Positions 9,216 to 17,830 of a stretch of 64,000 nt of DNA are shown here, piece after piece (positions within the stretch are counted from its first letter, which is position 1; the number at the start of each line of letters is the position of its first letter). Made by a program: the position numbers and the translations under genes. Where the stretch lies: NCBI GenBank assembly GCA_017483225.1, contig JAFULF010000025.1, positions 1 to 64,000 on the forward strand, in the 5' to 3' direction. Source of the stretch: Alistipes sp. (GTDB taxonomy: Bacteria; Bacteroidota; Bacteroidia; Bacteroidales; Rikenellaceae). The notes beneath the pieces were generated by a model. It was not told the origin of the DNA. It made no database searches and saw only the letters and a program-made list of their open reading frames with translations.

Positions 9216-9983
9216 CTACATATCCGAAGGCGTAACCCCGTAGTTTATTATCCGTAGGAAGTACTCTCCGCCGGCATAATCTACGACACCCTTTATGCAG
9301 ATGCGTCCGACGGGTATCGCCTCGCCGGCGTAGTCGCAACGGCCACGGATACGAATCGGGAGGGTGACACCCTCCGTATCCACGACTTCTCTAATCGTAT
9401 CGACGAACTCCCCGTCAATCATCTCGCACCACGTGCCTCTGCCACTATCCACAATACGCACATCGTCGAACTGCACGACGGTTGTAATGTCCGTGACCGA
9501 CATCTCTCCGATGGTGCCTCGACGCACGCACTCCGGCTCTGCGGCGGTGTCGTCTATGCGGATATATCGGTGGAGCATATCCGACGGGATGTTGTCCACG
9601 ATGAAGTCGGCCGTGGGCCTTGCTCCTAACTCGACCTTGCCACCGATGCGGCCGAGTGTCATCCCGTTGCAGAATATCGTTATGCGGGAGAAGATGGGCA
9701 GCTGGCGATATATGTTGTAGCCATCAATGGCTACCTGAATGCCTCCGCTGTCATCTACGACGACGATGCTCTTGTAGTACTCGCCAAGCCAATCGTTTGC
9801 CACGACCACGCCCGATATGGTTATGTCGGAGTGAATCTCTGCCGTGCGGTGTGTGCAGAGCGATTTCAGGTAGGCGATGCTCACCTCTCCCGACTTAGGC
9901 ACAGGGACGGAGAGCCCCTTGTCGCAGGCTGTCAGCCCCAGCGTGATGGTCAGGGCGAGGAGTATGGTGCGGAGCTTATACAT
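9216..9983 (-). CDS. DUF5689-type lipoprotein
   Basis: The 255-residue product starts with a lipoprotein signal ending in GLTAC. After it come an OB-fold-like stretch (ITISGVVVANDWLGEYYKSIVVVDDSGGIQVAIDGYNIY) typical of DUF5689 proteins of Bacteroidetes, and a second beta-rich half. In that group the domain occurs in surface lipoproteins often linked to nuclease or polysaccharide-use genes; here it stands alone. The frame is open to 10028, but only the ATG at 9983 puts the signal peptide at the N-terminus. Confidence 0.75.
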   Translation of the reverse strand: MYKLRTILLALTITLGLTACDKGLSVPVPKSGEVSIAYLKSLCTHRTAEIHSDITISGVVVANDWLGEYYKSIVVVDDSGGIQVAIDGYNIYRQLPIFSRITIFCNGMTLGRIGGKVELGARPTADFIVDNIPSDMLHRYIRIDDTAAEPECVRRGTIGEMSVTDITTVVQFDDVRIVDSGRGTWCEMIDGEFVDTIREVVDTEGVTLPIRIRGRCDYAGEAIPVGRICIKGVVDYAGGEYFLRIINYGVTPSDM

Positions 9984-10009
9984 CGGGGCAGGGAGGTGTG
10001 GGTACGATA

Positions 10010-10036
10010 AAGGCTGCCTGAATTTCAAGCAGCCTT
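10010..10036 (-). terminator. Hairpin downstream of rpsT
   Basis: AAGGCTGC (10010-10017) and GCAGCCTT (10029-10036) form an 8-bp stem. On the minus strand it lies 29 bp after the rpsT stop and is followed by a short T stretch. Confidence 0.6.
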
Positions 10037-10064
10037 GTCGTTGTGATTCGCCGAATCCTAATGA

Positions 10065-10316
10065 CTACAATGCGTTTACGTGCAACTGCATAGCGCCTTT
10101 GAGGTTACCGGCCTTGTTCTTGTGGATGATGTTGAGCTTAGCCAACTTGTCCAACATTGCGGTTACCTTTGGAAGCAGAGCCTCTGCTGCGGCCTTGTCG
10201 TTAGTGTTACGCAGAGCCTTAACAGCGTTACGGGTAGTCTTGTGATAAAGACGGTTGTGCGCACGCTTTGTTGCAGTCTGGCGAATTCTCTTCTCTGATG
10301 ACTTGTGATTTGCCAT
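10065..10316 (-). CDS. rpsT: 30S ribosomal protein S20
   Basis: The 83-residue basic helical protein matches S20 from end to end: [20 protein letters not shown], then [16 protein letters not shown], ending [14 protein letters not shown]. It binds 16S rRNA early in 30S assembly. A tRNA-Glu gene lies 137 bp upstream on the same strand, and the two may be expressed together from the promoter at 10560. Confidence 0.97.
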   Translation of the reverse strand: MANHKSSEKRIRQTATKRAHNRLYHKTTRNAVKALRNTNDKAAAEALLPKVTAMLDKLAKLNIIHKNKAGNLKGAMQLHVNAL

Positions 10317-10452
10317 AATTTTAATCGTTTTTTATTTTTTACTTTTTATTGTCTTTCTCTTTTTGAGAGGCTGCGGAGCGCATCGCTCACTCTGTACGGA
10401 TAGGTGACGCCTCTCGCTGTCCCCCATCTACTTTTACTTTGCCCAAGTCTTG

Positions 10453-10524
10453 TAGCCCATAGGAGAGTCGAACTCCTCTTTCAAGAATGAAAATCTTGCG
10501 TCCTAACCGATAGACGAATGGGCC
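10453..10524 (-). tRNA. tRNA-Glu (UUC)
   Basis: The minus strand folds as a full cloverleaf: 7-bp acceptor stem GGCCCAT/ATGGGCT, D-loop region TCGGTTAGGA, anticodon stem CAAGA/TCTTG around loop TTTTCAT (anticodon TTC), and T-arm GGAGTTCGACTCTCC. No CCA is encoded. Confidence 0.95.
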
Positions 10525-10559
10525 CTACCACTACCTGCCAAGAGGGCAGAATAGCGGTG

Positions 10560-10567
10560 CAAAGATA
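10560..10567 (-). promoter_or_regulatory. -7 box of the tRNA-Glu promoter
   Basis: TATCTTTG on the minus strand, 35 bp upstream of the tRNA 5' end. Confidence 0.65.
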
Positions 10568-10645
10568 GTGAAATAATTACACTATGCAAGGGTAATTTAT
10601 AAAAAAGTGAAAAAATATATGGGTAATTGGGTGTAACACACCCTC

Positions 10646-11350
10646 TTAAATGCCGAACAGCGAGGCTATAACCTCTTTTGCCTGCTCGATTGCCACCTTG
10701 CGAATACCCTGCTTCTCAATAAGGAGTGTGGAGTCGCAGGCGGGCAGTGCGGCATCTATGTCGTGCGTGGAGAAGAGGATGCACTTCTGCTGCTCGTGCG
10801 CCAGACGGTGTAGCAGACGACACATCTCGAAGCGTGTCGGGATGTCGAGGAATGCCGTAGGCTCGTCGAGCAGTATTATAGGTGTCTGCTGCGCCAGAGC
10901 ACGTGCAATCATTATTCGCTGGCACTCGCCGTCGGAGAGGGTCGCTATGCTGCGGTGCGCAAATGCCTCCATGCCGACCTCTCGCAGTGCTTCGCCGACA
11001 ATCTCTCGGTCGGCATCCTGCATCTGCCCAATCCAGTTGGTGTATGGGGCACGTCCCGTGGCGACGACATCTTCGCAGAGGAGGTTGTCGATACGTATGC
11101 GCTCGGTGCTGACAAAGGAGATGAGGCGTGCCTTGCGCTCGTCACTGAGCGTGGCAACATCCCGACCATCGAGCCGAATGGTGCCTGCTGTGGTGCGCAG
11201 GTGGCCTATTATGGCTCGCAACAGGGTGCTCTTACCCGTGCCGTTGCGACCTATCAGGGCGCACAGCTCCCCACGGAGCAGATGCGCCGAGCCGCCCTCT
11301 ATTATGGTACGGCTGCCGTAGGCGAGGCTTATGTTGTCGAGTTCAATCAT
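10646..11350 (-). CDS. ABC transporter ATPase, FecE/BtuD type
   Basis: The 234-residue nucleotide-binding protein has Walker A GRNGTGKST, a signature motif variant LSDGECQR, Walker B IILLDEPTAFLD and the switch His in STHD. It overlaps the upstream FecCD-type permease by 4 nt, and a substrate-binding lipoprotein precedes that, so the three make a complete importer for an iron chelate, haem or cobalamin. It ends the bamD-to-ATPase run. A small GGGTGT/ACACCC hairpin just downstream may mark the transcript end. Confidence 0.93.
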   Translation of the reverse strand: MIELDNISLAYGSRTIIEGGSAHLLRGELCALIGRNGTGKSTLLRAIIGHLRTTAGTIRLDGRDVATLSDERKARLISFVSTERIRIDNLLCEDVVATGRAPYTNWIGQMQDADREIVGEALREVGMEAFAHRSIATLSDGECQRIMIARALAQQTPIILLDEPTAFLDIPTRFEMCRLLHRLAHEQQKCILFSTHDIDAALPACDSTLLIEKQGIRKVAIEQAKEVIASLFGI

Positions 11351-12357
11351 TGCACGAGTTTGCGGTTACGGGTTACGATATATATCACTATCGGGATGCC
11401 CATCAGTGCCGTTATGGTGTTGATAGGCAGTAGCAGCAGCTTGGAGATTATGTCGCCCAGAAGCATCATCACACCGCCGACGATGATTGAGGCGGGGAGA
11501 AGTATGCGGTGGTCTGCCGAGCGGAAGAGCATACGGGCGAGGTGCGGTGCGGCGATGCCCACGAAGCCGATAGGGCCACAGAAGGCGGTCACCGTGCCGG
11601 CAAGGAGTGTTGTCGATATGAGCGTGAGGGCACGTGTGCGAGAGAGGTTTATGCCGCTCGTGCGGGCGTATGTCTCGCCCAGCAGCAGCAGATTCATCGG
11701 CTTGACGGTTGCCACAGCAAGGAGTATGCCGGCAAGGATGAGGGGCGCAAGCAGCGCAAGTTGCGAGTATGTAATGTCGCCCAGAGAGCCCATTGTCCAG
11801 ACGACGAAGGACTTTAACGAGGCCTCGTCGCTCAGGTACTGCATAATCTCCACGACAGCCCCCAGCGCCGACGAGAACATCATTCCGAGGATGAGTATCA
11901 CCATAATATCCTTGATGCGGCGTGAGAGGGCGATGATGATAAAGAGCACCGCTGCGGCACCAATCCAAGCGGCTCCTGCCGTGCCGACGGAGAGCCACGA
12001 GGCGGAGAGCCCGAGCAGTGGGGCACCCAGCAGGAAGAGCGCCACGCCGAAGCTGGCTCCTGCGCTGACACCCAAGATGTAGGGGCCTGCCAGAGGGTTG
12101 TGGAAGAGCGTCTGCATCTGCAATCCGCTTGCCGAGAGTGCCGCTCCCGCAAGCAGGGCCACGATACCCTTCACCAGACGTATGTCGAGGACTATGGAGC
12201 GCACCGACTCCGACACCTCGCCGCCGACGAGTGCCGACAGCACCTCGTGCAGCGATATGGCCACGGAGCCTACGGCGATGTCGCACACCAGGAGTGACAG
12301 CAGCGCAAGCGTAAGCAGGGTGAAGAGTATGTTGTGTCGGCGTTGCATCCTATTCAA
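11347..12357 (-). CDS. FecCD/BtuC-family ABC permease
   Basis: The 336-residue integral membrane protein has about ten helices. It shows the family hallmarks GLQMQTLFHNPLAGPYILGVSAGA and a cytoplasmic-loop region with FCGPIGFVGIAAPHLAR, which contacts the ATPase. It exchanges short overlaps with both neighbours, indicating translational coupling. A second ATG at 12348 is an alternative start that would remove the overlap with the binding-protein gene. Substrate (ferric siderophore, haem or cobalamin) is not determinable from sequence. Confidence 0.93.
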   Translation of the reverse strand: MNRMQRRHNILFTLLTLALLSLLVCDIAVGSVAISLHEVLSALVGGEVSESVRSIVLDIRLVKGIVALLAGAALSASGLQMQTLFHNPLAGPYILGVSAGASFGVALFLLGAPLLGLSASWLSVGTAGAAWIGAAAVLFIIIALSRRIKDIMVILILGMMFSSALGAVVEIMQYLSDEASLKSFVVWTMGSLGDITYSQLALLAPLILAGILLAVATVKPMNLLLLGETYARTSGINLSRTRALTLISTTLLAGTVTAFCGPIGFVGIAAPHLARMLFRSADHRILLPASIIVGGVMMLLGDIISKLLLLPINTITALMGIPIVIYIVTRNRKLVQ

Positions 12358-13489
12358 TCCGTTTATAGTAGTAGAGAGAGTCGGTCGGAGCCTCGAAGTG
12401 CAGAATCTTCACGAGGTCTTGCAGTATCACGTCGGGGCGCACGGCTCCCGATTCCCAGAAGTCACTGCCGCCACTACGGCTTGTGCGGCGGTTGTTGTTA
12501 TATATGCGTCGCTGTCGCACGGCCTCCACCTCCGCAAAGCGTGGTACGGCGTTGCGCAACTCGTCGAGCGTGCTTATCTGTCCGAGGTTGAGCCAGAAGT
12601 CCGCCTCGCCCGCCAGCAGTAGAGCCTCCTCCAAGGAGATGGGCGTAGAACTCGAAGAGCTGTTCTGCGGATATATGTACTCGCCTCCGGCATCCTCAAT
12701 CAGGCGCACGGCGTAACTCTTTGTCGAGGGCATAAACCACGTATCACGATACGGGAGGTTGAGCATCACCTTTGGGCGATAGGCCGAGCAGTATTTGCGC
12801 TCACGAATGGCGTTATACCTCTGCTCCACGCCACGGAAGAACTCCTCGCCACGCTCGGGGCATCCGCACAGCCACGCAAGGGCCACCGCCCACTCCGCCT
12901 TGCCTAACGGCTCGCTCTCCACGTAGTCCCCTATATATATATAAGGTATGGCGAGCTCCTCCAACTTGTTCGTTACGCTCTTCGCCTCGCCCGCCACACC
13001 ATACAGTAGCACGAGGTCGGTGCGTAGCGACTTTATGCGCTCGAAGTCGAGGTTTGTGTCGTGCCCCACCTCGCACACCTCGCCTCGCTCGATGGCTTGG
13101 CGTACCGAGGGTGTCGTGATAAAGCGGGTACCCGATATTCCGGCAATGCGGTCGCTACACCCTATGGCATCCAACATCGCCACATAACTCGACGACATTG
13201 CCACGATGCGCTGCGCCGGCTCGCCGACACGCTGTCCCTTAAAGTTGTGTATGGGTGTCCGGTCAAGGGCGATATGGAACTCTACCTGCTCCGCCCCCTG
13301 CCACGGGTTCTTGACAATCAGAAGGTGTGCGCCCGAGCTCTTCTCCCTCGCAATCTCGAAGCCTTGTGCGTAGCGTGGCGTATATACCGCCTCCACATCG
13401 AGTGCCTGCTCGGCGTGGTTGCACGCTCCGAGGTGTAGCCCGAAGCATATAATCAGAAGGGTAGTTGCTATGTGTGCAAGTGCTCTCAC
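12350..13489 (-). CDS. BtuF/FepB-type substrate-binding lipoprotein
   Basis: The 379-residue lipoprotein carries a signal peptide with lipobox LGAC near residue 24. The two lobes of a periplasmic-binding-protein fold are joined by a long helix. The N-lobe has RIVAMSSSYVAMLDAIGCSDRIAGIS, and VGHDTNLDFERIKSLRTDLVLLYG is the usual second strand-helix. It supplies substrate to the FecCD permease encoded next. The gene starts 13 nt after recN with no riboswitch or Fur-like site visible between them, an unusual setting for a metal or cofactor uptake gene. Confidence 0.9.
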   Translation of the reverse strand: MRALAHIATTLLIICFGLHLGACNHAEQALDVEAVYTPRYAQGFEIAREKSSGAHLLIVKNPWQGAEQVEFHIALDRTPIHNFKGQRVGEPAQRIVAMSSSYVAMLDAIGCSDRIAGISGTRFITTPSVRQAIERGEVCEVGHDTNLDFERIKSLRTDLVLLYGVAGEAKSVTNKLEELAIPYIYIGDYVESEPLGKAEWAVALAWLCGCPERGEEFFRGVEQRYNAIRERKYCSAYRPKVMLNLPYRDTWFMPSTKSYAVRLIEDAGGEYIYPQNSSSSSTPISLEEALLLAGEADFWLNLGQISTLDELRNAVPRFAEVEAVRQRRIYNNNRRTSRSGGSDFWESGAVRPDVILQDLVKILHFEAPTDSLYYYKRIE

Positions 13490-13502
13490 CGTACCCCCCC
13501 CC

Positions 13503-15143
13503 TTATTGTGCTAAAAGATGTCGTGCCTGCTCCAATGCCGCCTCGGTCACTCGGTCACCGGAGAGCATCTTGGCAATCTCCTCCACACGCTCCTCGGCCG
13601 AGAGTGTGCGCATATTTGTCACGCCGCCCTCCTTATATACAAGCAGGTGGCGGTTGCCCTTGGATGCCACCTGTGGCAGGTGGGTGATATCTATGACCTG
13701 CATCGTGGTCGAGAGCGTGGCGATAATCTCGCCCACGGCATTTGCCACACGGCCTGATACTCCGGTGTCAATCTCGTCGAAGATGATGGTTGGCAGCAGC
13801 AGCCTCCTCGCCAGGATGGATTTCAGCGTAAGCATCACACGGGAGAGCTCTCCGCCCGAGGCTATCTTCTCTATCGGGCGAGGTGCAGACCCACTATTGG
13901 CCGAGAAGAGGTATGCCACCTCGTCGCCTCCCGATGGGGTGAGCACCGTCGGCGTGAGGGTTATCTCGAAGCGTGCATCGGCCATACCCACACGGCGCAG
14001 AATATCGACCACCTCCGCAGCAAAAGGCTTCGCAGCCTCTGCCCGCCTCTTGTGCAGTCGTTCTGCTGCCTCGGCGCTTATGCGCTCCGCCTTGGCAACC
14101 TCCGTGCGCAGGGCGTGCAGGTGCTCGTCGCTGTGCTCTATCGCTTCGAGTTGTGCCGTGTATTGGTCACGCAGCGCAATCAGTGACTCTACGCCCTCCA
14201 CCCGATGCTTGCGACAGAGGGTGTAGAGGGTGTCTAAACGCTGGTTCACAAAGTCCAGACGCTCCGGATTGGAGTCTATGCGCTCCAAGTCGTCGGCAAC
14301 GGTCGCCTCTATATCTTTGAGTTCGATGATTACGGATTGAAGTCGCTCGGAGAGCTCCGTCGCCGAGCGGTACGACCCCTCAATGTGTCGCAATGCGGTG
14401 ACCGACTCTTTGAGTGTCGGCAGGATGCCCGACATCTCGTTGTCCAACGCATCGTGCAGACCCGACAGCCGCTCGCATATCGAGTCGGCATTCTCCAACG
14501 TGCGCAGCTCCTCCTCCAACTCCTCGCACTCGCCCTCTCGCAGGGCTGCTGCTGTGAGCTCCTCCGCTTGATGGCGCAGCCAATCTTCGTCGTCGTGCGA
14601 CTTGTTCGCTGCCGCCTCCGCCTCCTGCAAGGCCTTGCGGGCTCTGCCAAGTCGGGCAAAGGTACTCTGGTACTCGCTCTTGATTTCGCTGCACTCGGCA
14701 ACGGCATCCAGCGCCTCGGTGCGGAACGATGGTGAGGAGAGGATAAGATTCTGGTGTTGCGAATGGATATCAATCAGGTACTCGCCAATGGCTTTCAGCG
14801 TGGCAAGAGGTACCGGCGTGTCATTGACAAAAGCTCGGCTCTTACCCGACGGGGTGATTATGCGGCGGATGATGGTCTGGGGCTCGTAGTCAATCTCGTT
14901 CTCCTCCATCAGCCCCCTTATAGGCAGTCCCTCGACGTTGAACTCCGCCTCGACGATGCAGTTGCGTGAGGCATCCTTGATGGCGCTACTATCCGCCTTG
15001 TTGCCCAACAGCAGGCCGAGCGCACCCATCAGGATAGACTTTCCTGCTCCGGTCTCACCTGTGATGATATTCAGGCCGGAGTCGAAGTCCACCTCCAAGT
15101 GCTCTATGAGGGCATAGTTCTCAACGGTCAGGCTGTTAAGCAT
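13503..15143 (-). CDS. recN: DNA repair protein RecN
   Basis: The 546-residue SMC-like ATPase has Walker A GETGAGKSI near residue 30, a central coiled coil with many Glu/Arg/Leu heptads (about residues 150-370), signature SGGELSRVMLTLKS and Walker B IIFDEIDTGVSG. RecN aids double-strand-break repair by holding DNA ends. It lies 7 nt after coaBC. In many Bacteroidetes a DUF4835 gene sits between them; it is missing here. Confidence 0.96.
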   Translation of the reverse strand: MLNSLTVENYALIEHLEVDFDSGLNIITGETGAGKSILMGALGLLLGNKADSSAIKDASRNCIVEAEFNVEGLPIRGLMEENEIDYEPQTIIRRIITPSGKSRAFVNDTPVPLATLKAIGEYLIDIHSQHQNLILSSPSFRTEALDAVAECSEIKSEYQSTFARLGRARKALQEAEAAANKSHDDEDWLRHQAEELTAAALREGECEELEEELRTLENADSICERLSGLHDALDNEMSGILPTLKESVTALRHIEGSYRSATELSERLQSVIIELKDIEATVADDLERIDSNPERLDFVNQRLDTLYTLCRKHRVEGVESLIALRDQYTAQLEAIEHSDEHLHALRTEVAKAERISAEAAERLHKRRAEAAKPFAAEVVDILRRVGMADARFEITLTPTVLTPSGGDEVAYLFSANSGSAPRPIEKIASGGELSRVMLTLKSILARRLLLPTIIFDEIDTGVSGRVANAVGEIIATLSTTMQVIDITHLPQVASKGNRHLLVYKEGGVTNMRTLSAEERVEEIAKMLSGDRVTEAALEQARHLLAQ

Positions 15144-15150
15144 AGCTTAC

Positions 15151-16359
15151 CTATCTCTTTTGTTTCAAAATACTCTCTATGCGGTCGGCAATCGCCTCGG
15201 CAACCTCGCTCTTGCGCATCAGAGGCAACGCCTCACGTCCTGCGGCATCAATAAGTGTCACCTTGTTGGTATCCACGCCGAAGCCCGCACCCTTGTCCAG
15301 CAGCGAGTTTAGCACGATGAAGTCGAAGTTCTTTCGGCGCAACTTGCTCTCGGCACTCTCGGTGCCCTCGTCGCTCTCCAACGCAAAGCCCACCATCACA
15401 CGCTCGCCCTTGACTGTGCCGAGGGCTGCGGCGATATCCTTGGTGCGGCGCAGGCGTATGCACATATCGTCGTCGCTCTTCTTGATTTTGTGGTCGGCAA
15501 CCTCCTCCGGCGTATAGTCGGCCACGGCGGCGCACATCACCGCTCCGTCTGCCGAGGCGAAGGCCTCGCAGGTCGCCTCGTACATCTGCTCCGCCGAGAG
15601 AACATCTACACGGCGAACACCCTCCGGTGTCGGGAGCGAGGTGCGGCCACTCACAAGCGTAACGGCAGCACCTCGCCGAGCCAATGCCTCGGCGATGGCG
15701 TAGCCCATCTTGCCTGTCGAATGGTTGGATATGAATCTTACGGGGTCTATTGCCTCAATGGTCGCCCCTGCCGTGACTACAAAGTGGCGGGCGTTGAGGC
15801 TACTCCTTTTTTTTTCGTCACCGAGCAGTGCCTCCACGTAGCGCACGATATCCTCCGGCTCCGCCATACGTCCCTTGCCGGAGAGTCCGCTGGCAAGCTC
15901 CCCCTCCGGAGAGTCGATGACCAGCACGCCGTGCTGACGCAGCGTCTCGATGTTCTGCTGTGTGGTAATGTGGGCGAACATATCGCAATCCATCGCAGGA
16001 GCAACCACCGTGCGACAACGAGCCGATAGGTAGGTCGTCAGCAGAAGGTTGTCGGCAACGCCGTGTGCCATCTTGGCGATGGTGTTGGCCGTAGCGGGTG
16101 CTATGAGGTAGCAGTCTGCCCACTCGCCCAGACTGATATGGGAGTTCCACTCTCCATTCTCGGGGTTGAAGAACTCGACAAGAATCGGATTCTTCGACAG
16201 GGTAGCCATCGTCAGCGGTGTGATGAACTGCTTGGCAGTCGAGGTCATTACCACCTTGACCTCTGCGCCCGCCGTGCGCAAAAGACGACAAAGCATAGCC
16301 GCCTTGTAGGCCGCTATGCTGCCGGTTACCCCTAAAAGTATATGCTTACCTTTGAGCAT
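15151..16359 (-). CDS. coaBC: Bifunctional phosphopantothenoylcysteine decarboxylase / phosphopantothenate-cysteine ligase
   Basis: The 402-residue fusion makes 4'-phosphopantetheine for coenzyme A. The CoaC half (about 1-185) has the flavin-binding GVTGSIAAYKA and the APAMDCDMFAH loop. The CoaB half begins HFVVTAGATIEAIDPVRFISNHSTGKMG and contains the ligase motif AAVADYTPEEVADHKIKK. It is the third gene of the bamD-rpoZ-coaBC-recN run, a common Bacteroidetes order. Confidence 0.96.
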   Translation of the reverse strand: MLKGKHILLGVTGSIAAYKAAMLCRLLRTAGAEVKVVMTSTAKQFITPLTMATLSKNPILVEFFNPENGEWNSHISLGEWADCYLIAPATANTIAKMAHGVADNLLLTTYLSARCRTVVAPAMDCDMFAHITTQQNIETLRQHGVLVIDSPEGELASGLSGKGRMAEPEDIVRYVEALLGDEKKRSSLNARHFVVTAGATIEAIDPVRFISNHSTGKMGYAIAEALARRGAAVTLVSGRTSLPTPEGVRRVDVLSAEQMYEATCEAFASADGAVMCAAVADYTPEEVADHKIKKSDDDMCIRLRRTKDIAAALGTVKGERVMVGFALESDEGTESAESKLRRKNFDFIVLNSLLDKGAGFGVDTNKVTLIDAAGREALPLMRKSEVAEAIADRIESILKQKR

Positions 16360-16385
16360 ACGAGGACTCTTTATGAAGTGTACGA

Positions 16386-16706
16386 CTACTTCTGCTCGCC
16401 GTCACGATAGTAAACCTCATCGTCGAGGAACTCCTCGGTAGCGATGATTGCCGGCTTCGGCAGACGCTCGTAGTAGCGTGAAATCTCAATCTGCTCACGA
16501 TTCTCGAAGGTCTCCTCCATAGTGTCGGCAGAAGAGGTTGCAAAGTCGGTCAGTTTGCGATTTAACTCGCTTTTGAGTTCAGATGAAATCTGATTCGCAC
16601 GGCGTGCAATGACGTTGATGCTCTTATAGACGTTGCCTGTCTCGTGGTCAAAATCTACGAGTTTTCGTGTTACCGTGTTGTTCGGAATGTTCTTCTTAAT
16701 CTCCAT
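16386..16706 (-). CDS. rpoZ: RNA polymerase omega subunit, Bacteroidetes type
   Basis: The 106-residue protein matches the divergent omega/Rpb6-like subunit of Bacteroidetes: NTVTRKLVDFDHETGNVYKS, then VIARRANQISSELK, and NREQIEISRYYERLPKPAIIATEEFLDDEVYYR. The frame is open to 16772, but the ATG at 16706 gives the family N-terminus and falls 4 nt after the bamD stop. It is expected to bind the beta-prime subunit and help enzyme assembly. Confidence 0.9.
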   Translation of the reverse strand: MEIKKNIPNNTVTRKLVDFDHETGNVYKSINVIARRANQISSELKSELNRKLTDFATSSADTMEETFENREQIEISRYYERLPKPAIIATEEFLDDEVYYRDGEQK

Positions 16707-16710
16707 TTCT

Positions 16711-17526
16711 CTATTGTTTATCTGTGTTATTTTTGTCGATATAATTCTTTGCCTCCTTGGCGTATCGCTCAATCTCCTTCACGTGCTTGGACTCGGGATA
16801 CTCCTCGATGAACGAGTAGTAGGAGTCGAGTGTGGCCATATAGCGGTCAGCCTGCTTCTCCATAATGGAGTTCTTGGCCAGACGGTAGTTCGATACGACG
16901 ATGTAGTACATAATCTCCTCTCGGTGGGAGGAGTTGCCATACTCTTTGAGAGCGTTGCGGAATGCAACCACCGCCGACTTGTACTTCTGAATCTTGAAGT
17001 ATGTGTAGGCGTTGATGAAGGTACGGTCGTGCAGACGTAACGTCAGCTCGTCAATGATGCCACGGAATGCCTCGACACGTGTCGATTGCGGATAGCGCTC
17101 GATGAACTCGGTCAGCGCAACGATGGCCTGTGCCGTCTGGGTCTGGTCACGTGTAGGGCCCGGTGCCAGATAATACTCGCAGAGGGCATACATACCCTCG
17201 GCATCCTCGATAAATACGCTGCGGCCAAAGCGGCGGCGGAACTCGTCGAAGCCGACCGAAGCGTCGTGGTAGTCACGGTGCTTGAACTTGCTTCTGGCCG
17301 AGAAGAAGGCGATGGAGTCCTCACGCTCCGAGCCGATATAGTAGCCGAGGCAACTATCAAACATATCGCCGGCACGGTTCCACTTCTCCGCCTTGTAGAG
17401 GCGCAGGGCGGTCTGGTAAATCAACTCGGGGTCGCCACTCTTTGCCACCTTGCTGTAACTCGAACAGGAGAAGAGGCCAAGTGTAACTACTACAAAAGTA
17501 AGGACGCTTAATAGAAATCTTTTCAT
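16711..17526 (-). CDS. bamD: Outer-membrane assembly lipoprotein BamD
   Basis: The product (271 residues from the ATG at 17526) begins with a lipoprotein signal ending GLFSC. Tetratricopeptide-like helices follow, including DSIAFFSARSKFKHRDYHDA and YPQSTRVEAFRGIIDELTLRL. It is the periplasmic partner of BamA in beta-barrel insertion. A longer frame to 17571 lacks a proper n-region. It heads the seven-gene minus-strand run, so outer-membrane assembly, polymerase, CoA synthesis, DNA repair and uptake genes may share one transcript. Confidence 0.92.
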   Translation of the reverse strand: MKRFLLSVLTFVVVTLGLFSCSSYSKVAKSGDPELIYQTALRLYKAEKWNRAGDMFDSCLGYYIGSEREDSIAFFSARSKFKHRDYHDASVGFDEFRRRFGRSVFIEDAEGMYALCEYYLAPGPTRDQTQTAQAIVALTEFIERYPQSTRVEAFRGIIDELTLRLHDRTFINAYTYFKIQKYKSAVVAFRNALKEYGNSSHREEIMYYIVVSNYRLAKNSIMEKQADRYMATLDSYYSFIEEYPESKHVKEIERYAKEAKNYIDKNNTDKQ

Positions 17527-17650
17527 CGCTAAATCTGTTTCTCGTGCGTATAATCGTGCAAATTTACGCATTATTTTACAATATCTAACGAAATGGAGTA
17601 AAAATTATTTCAATAGATTGAAAAAGTGTGGAAAAAGGAGGGGTGAGGGG

Positions 17651-17804
17651 GCGCAACGGTAAAGGTTGTTAAAGGCTGTTAAAGGTGATTAAGGGAAGCG
17701 CAGGTGTTTTTGTGGGTAGGTCGTAAGAATCCGCACCTTCTCGGCGCACCATTAATAACCCTTAATATCCCTTAACTCCCTTAACATCCCTTAAACTTGT
17801 GCGC
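17651..17804 (-). repeat. Family B repeat, inverted copy
   Basis: This is the only B copy in the opposite orientation. Its complement reads GGCGCAC, a TTAAGGG array, GGTGCGCC, the conserved core, then the CCTTTAA array ending CCGTTGCGC. It lies immediately downstream of the minus-strand S1/P1 gene, so relative to the preceding gene its orientation matches the plus-strand copies. The gap 17527-17830 otherwise holds only the AT-rich bamD upstream region. Confidence 0.85.
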
Positions 17805-17830
17805 CAACCTCTTGAACCCGACCTTGCCGC

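Noticed and set aside
12350..13502. Cobalamin or other riboswitch before the uptake genes
   Set aside because: Only 13 nt separate the binding-protein gene from recN, too short for a riboswitch.
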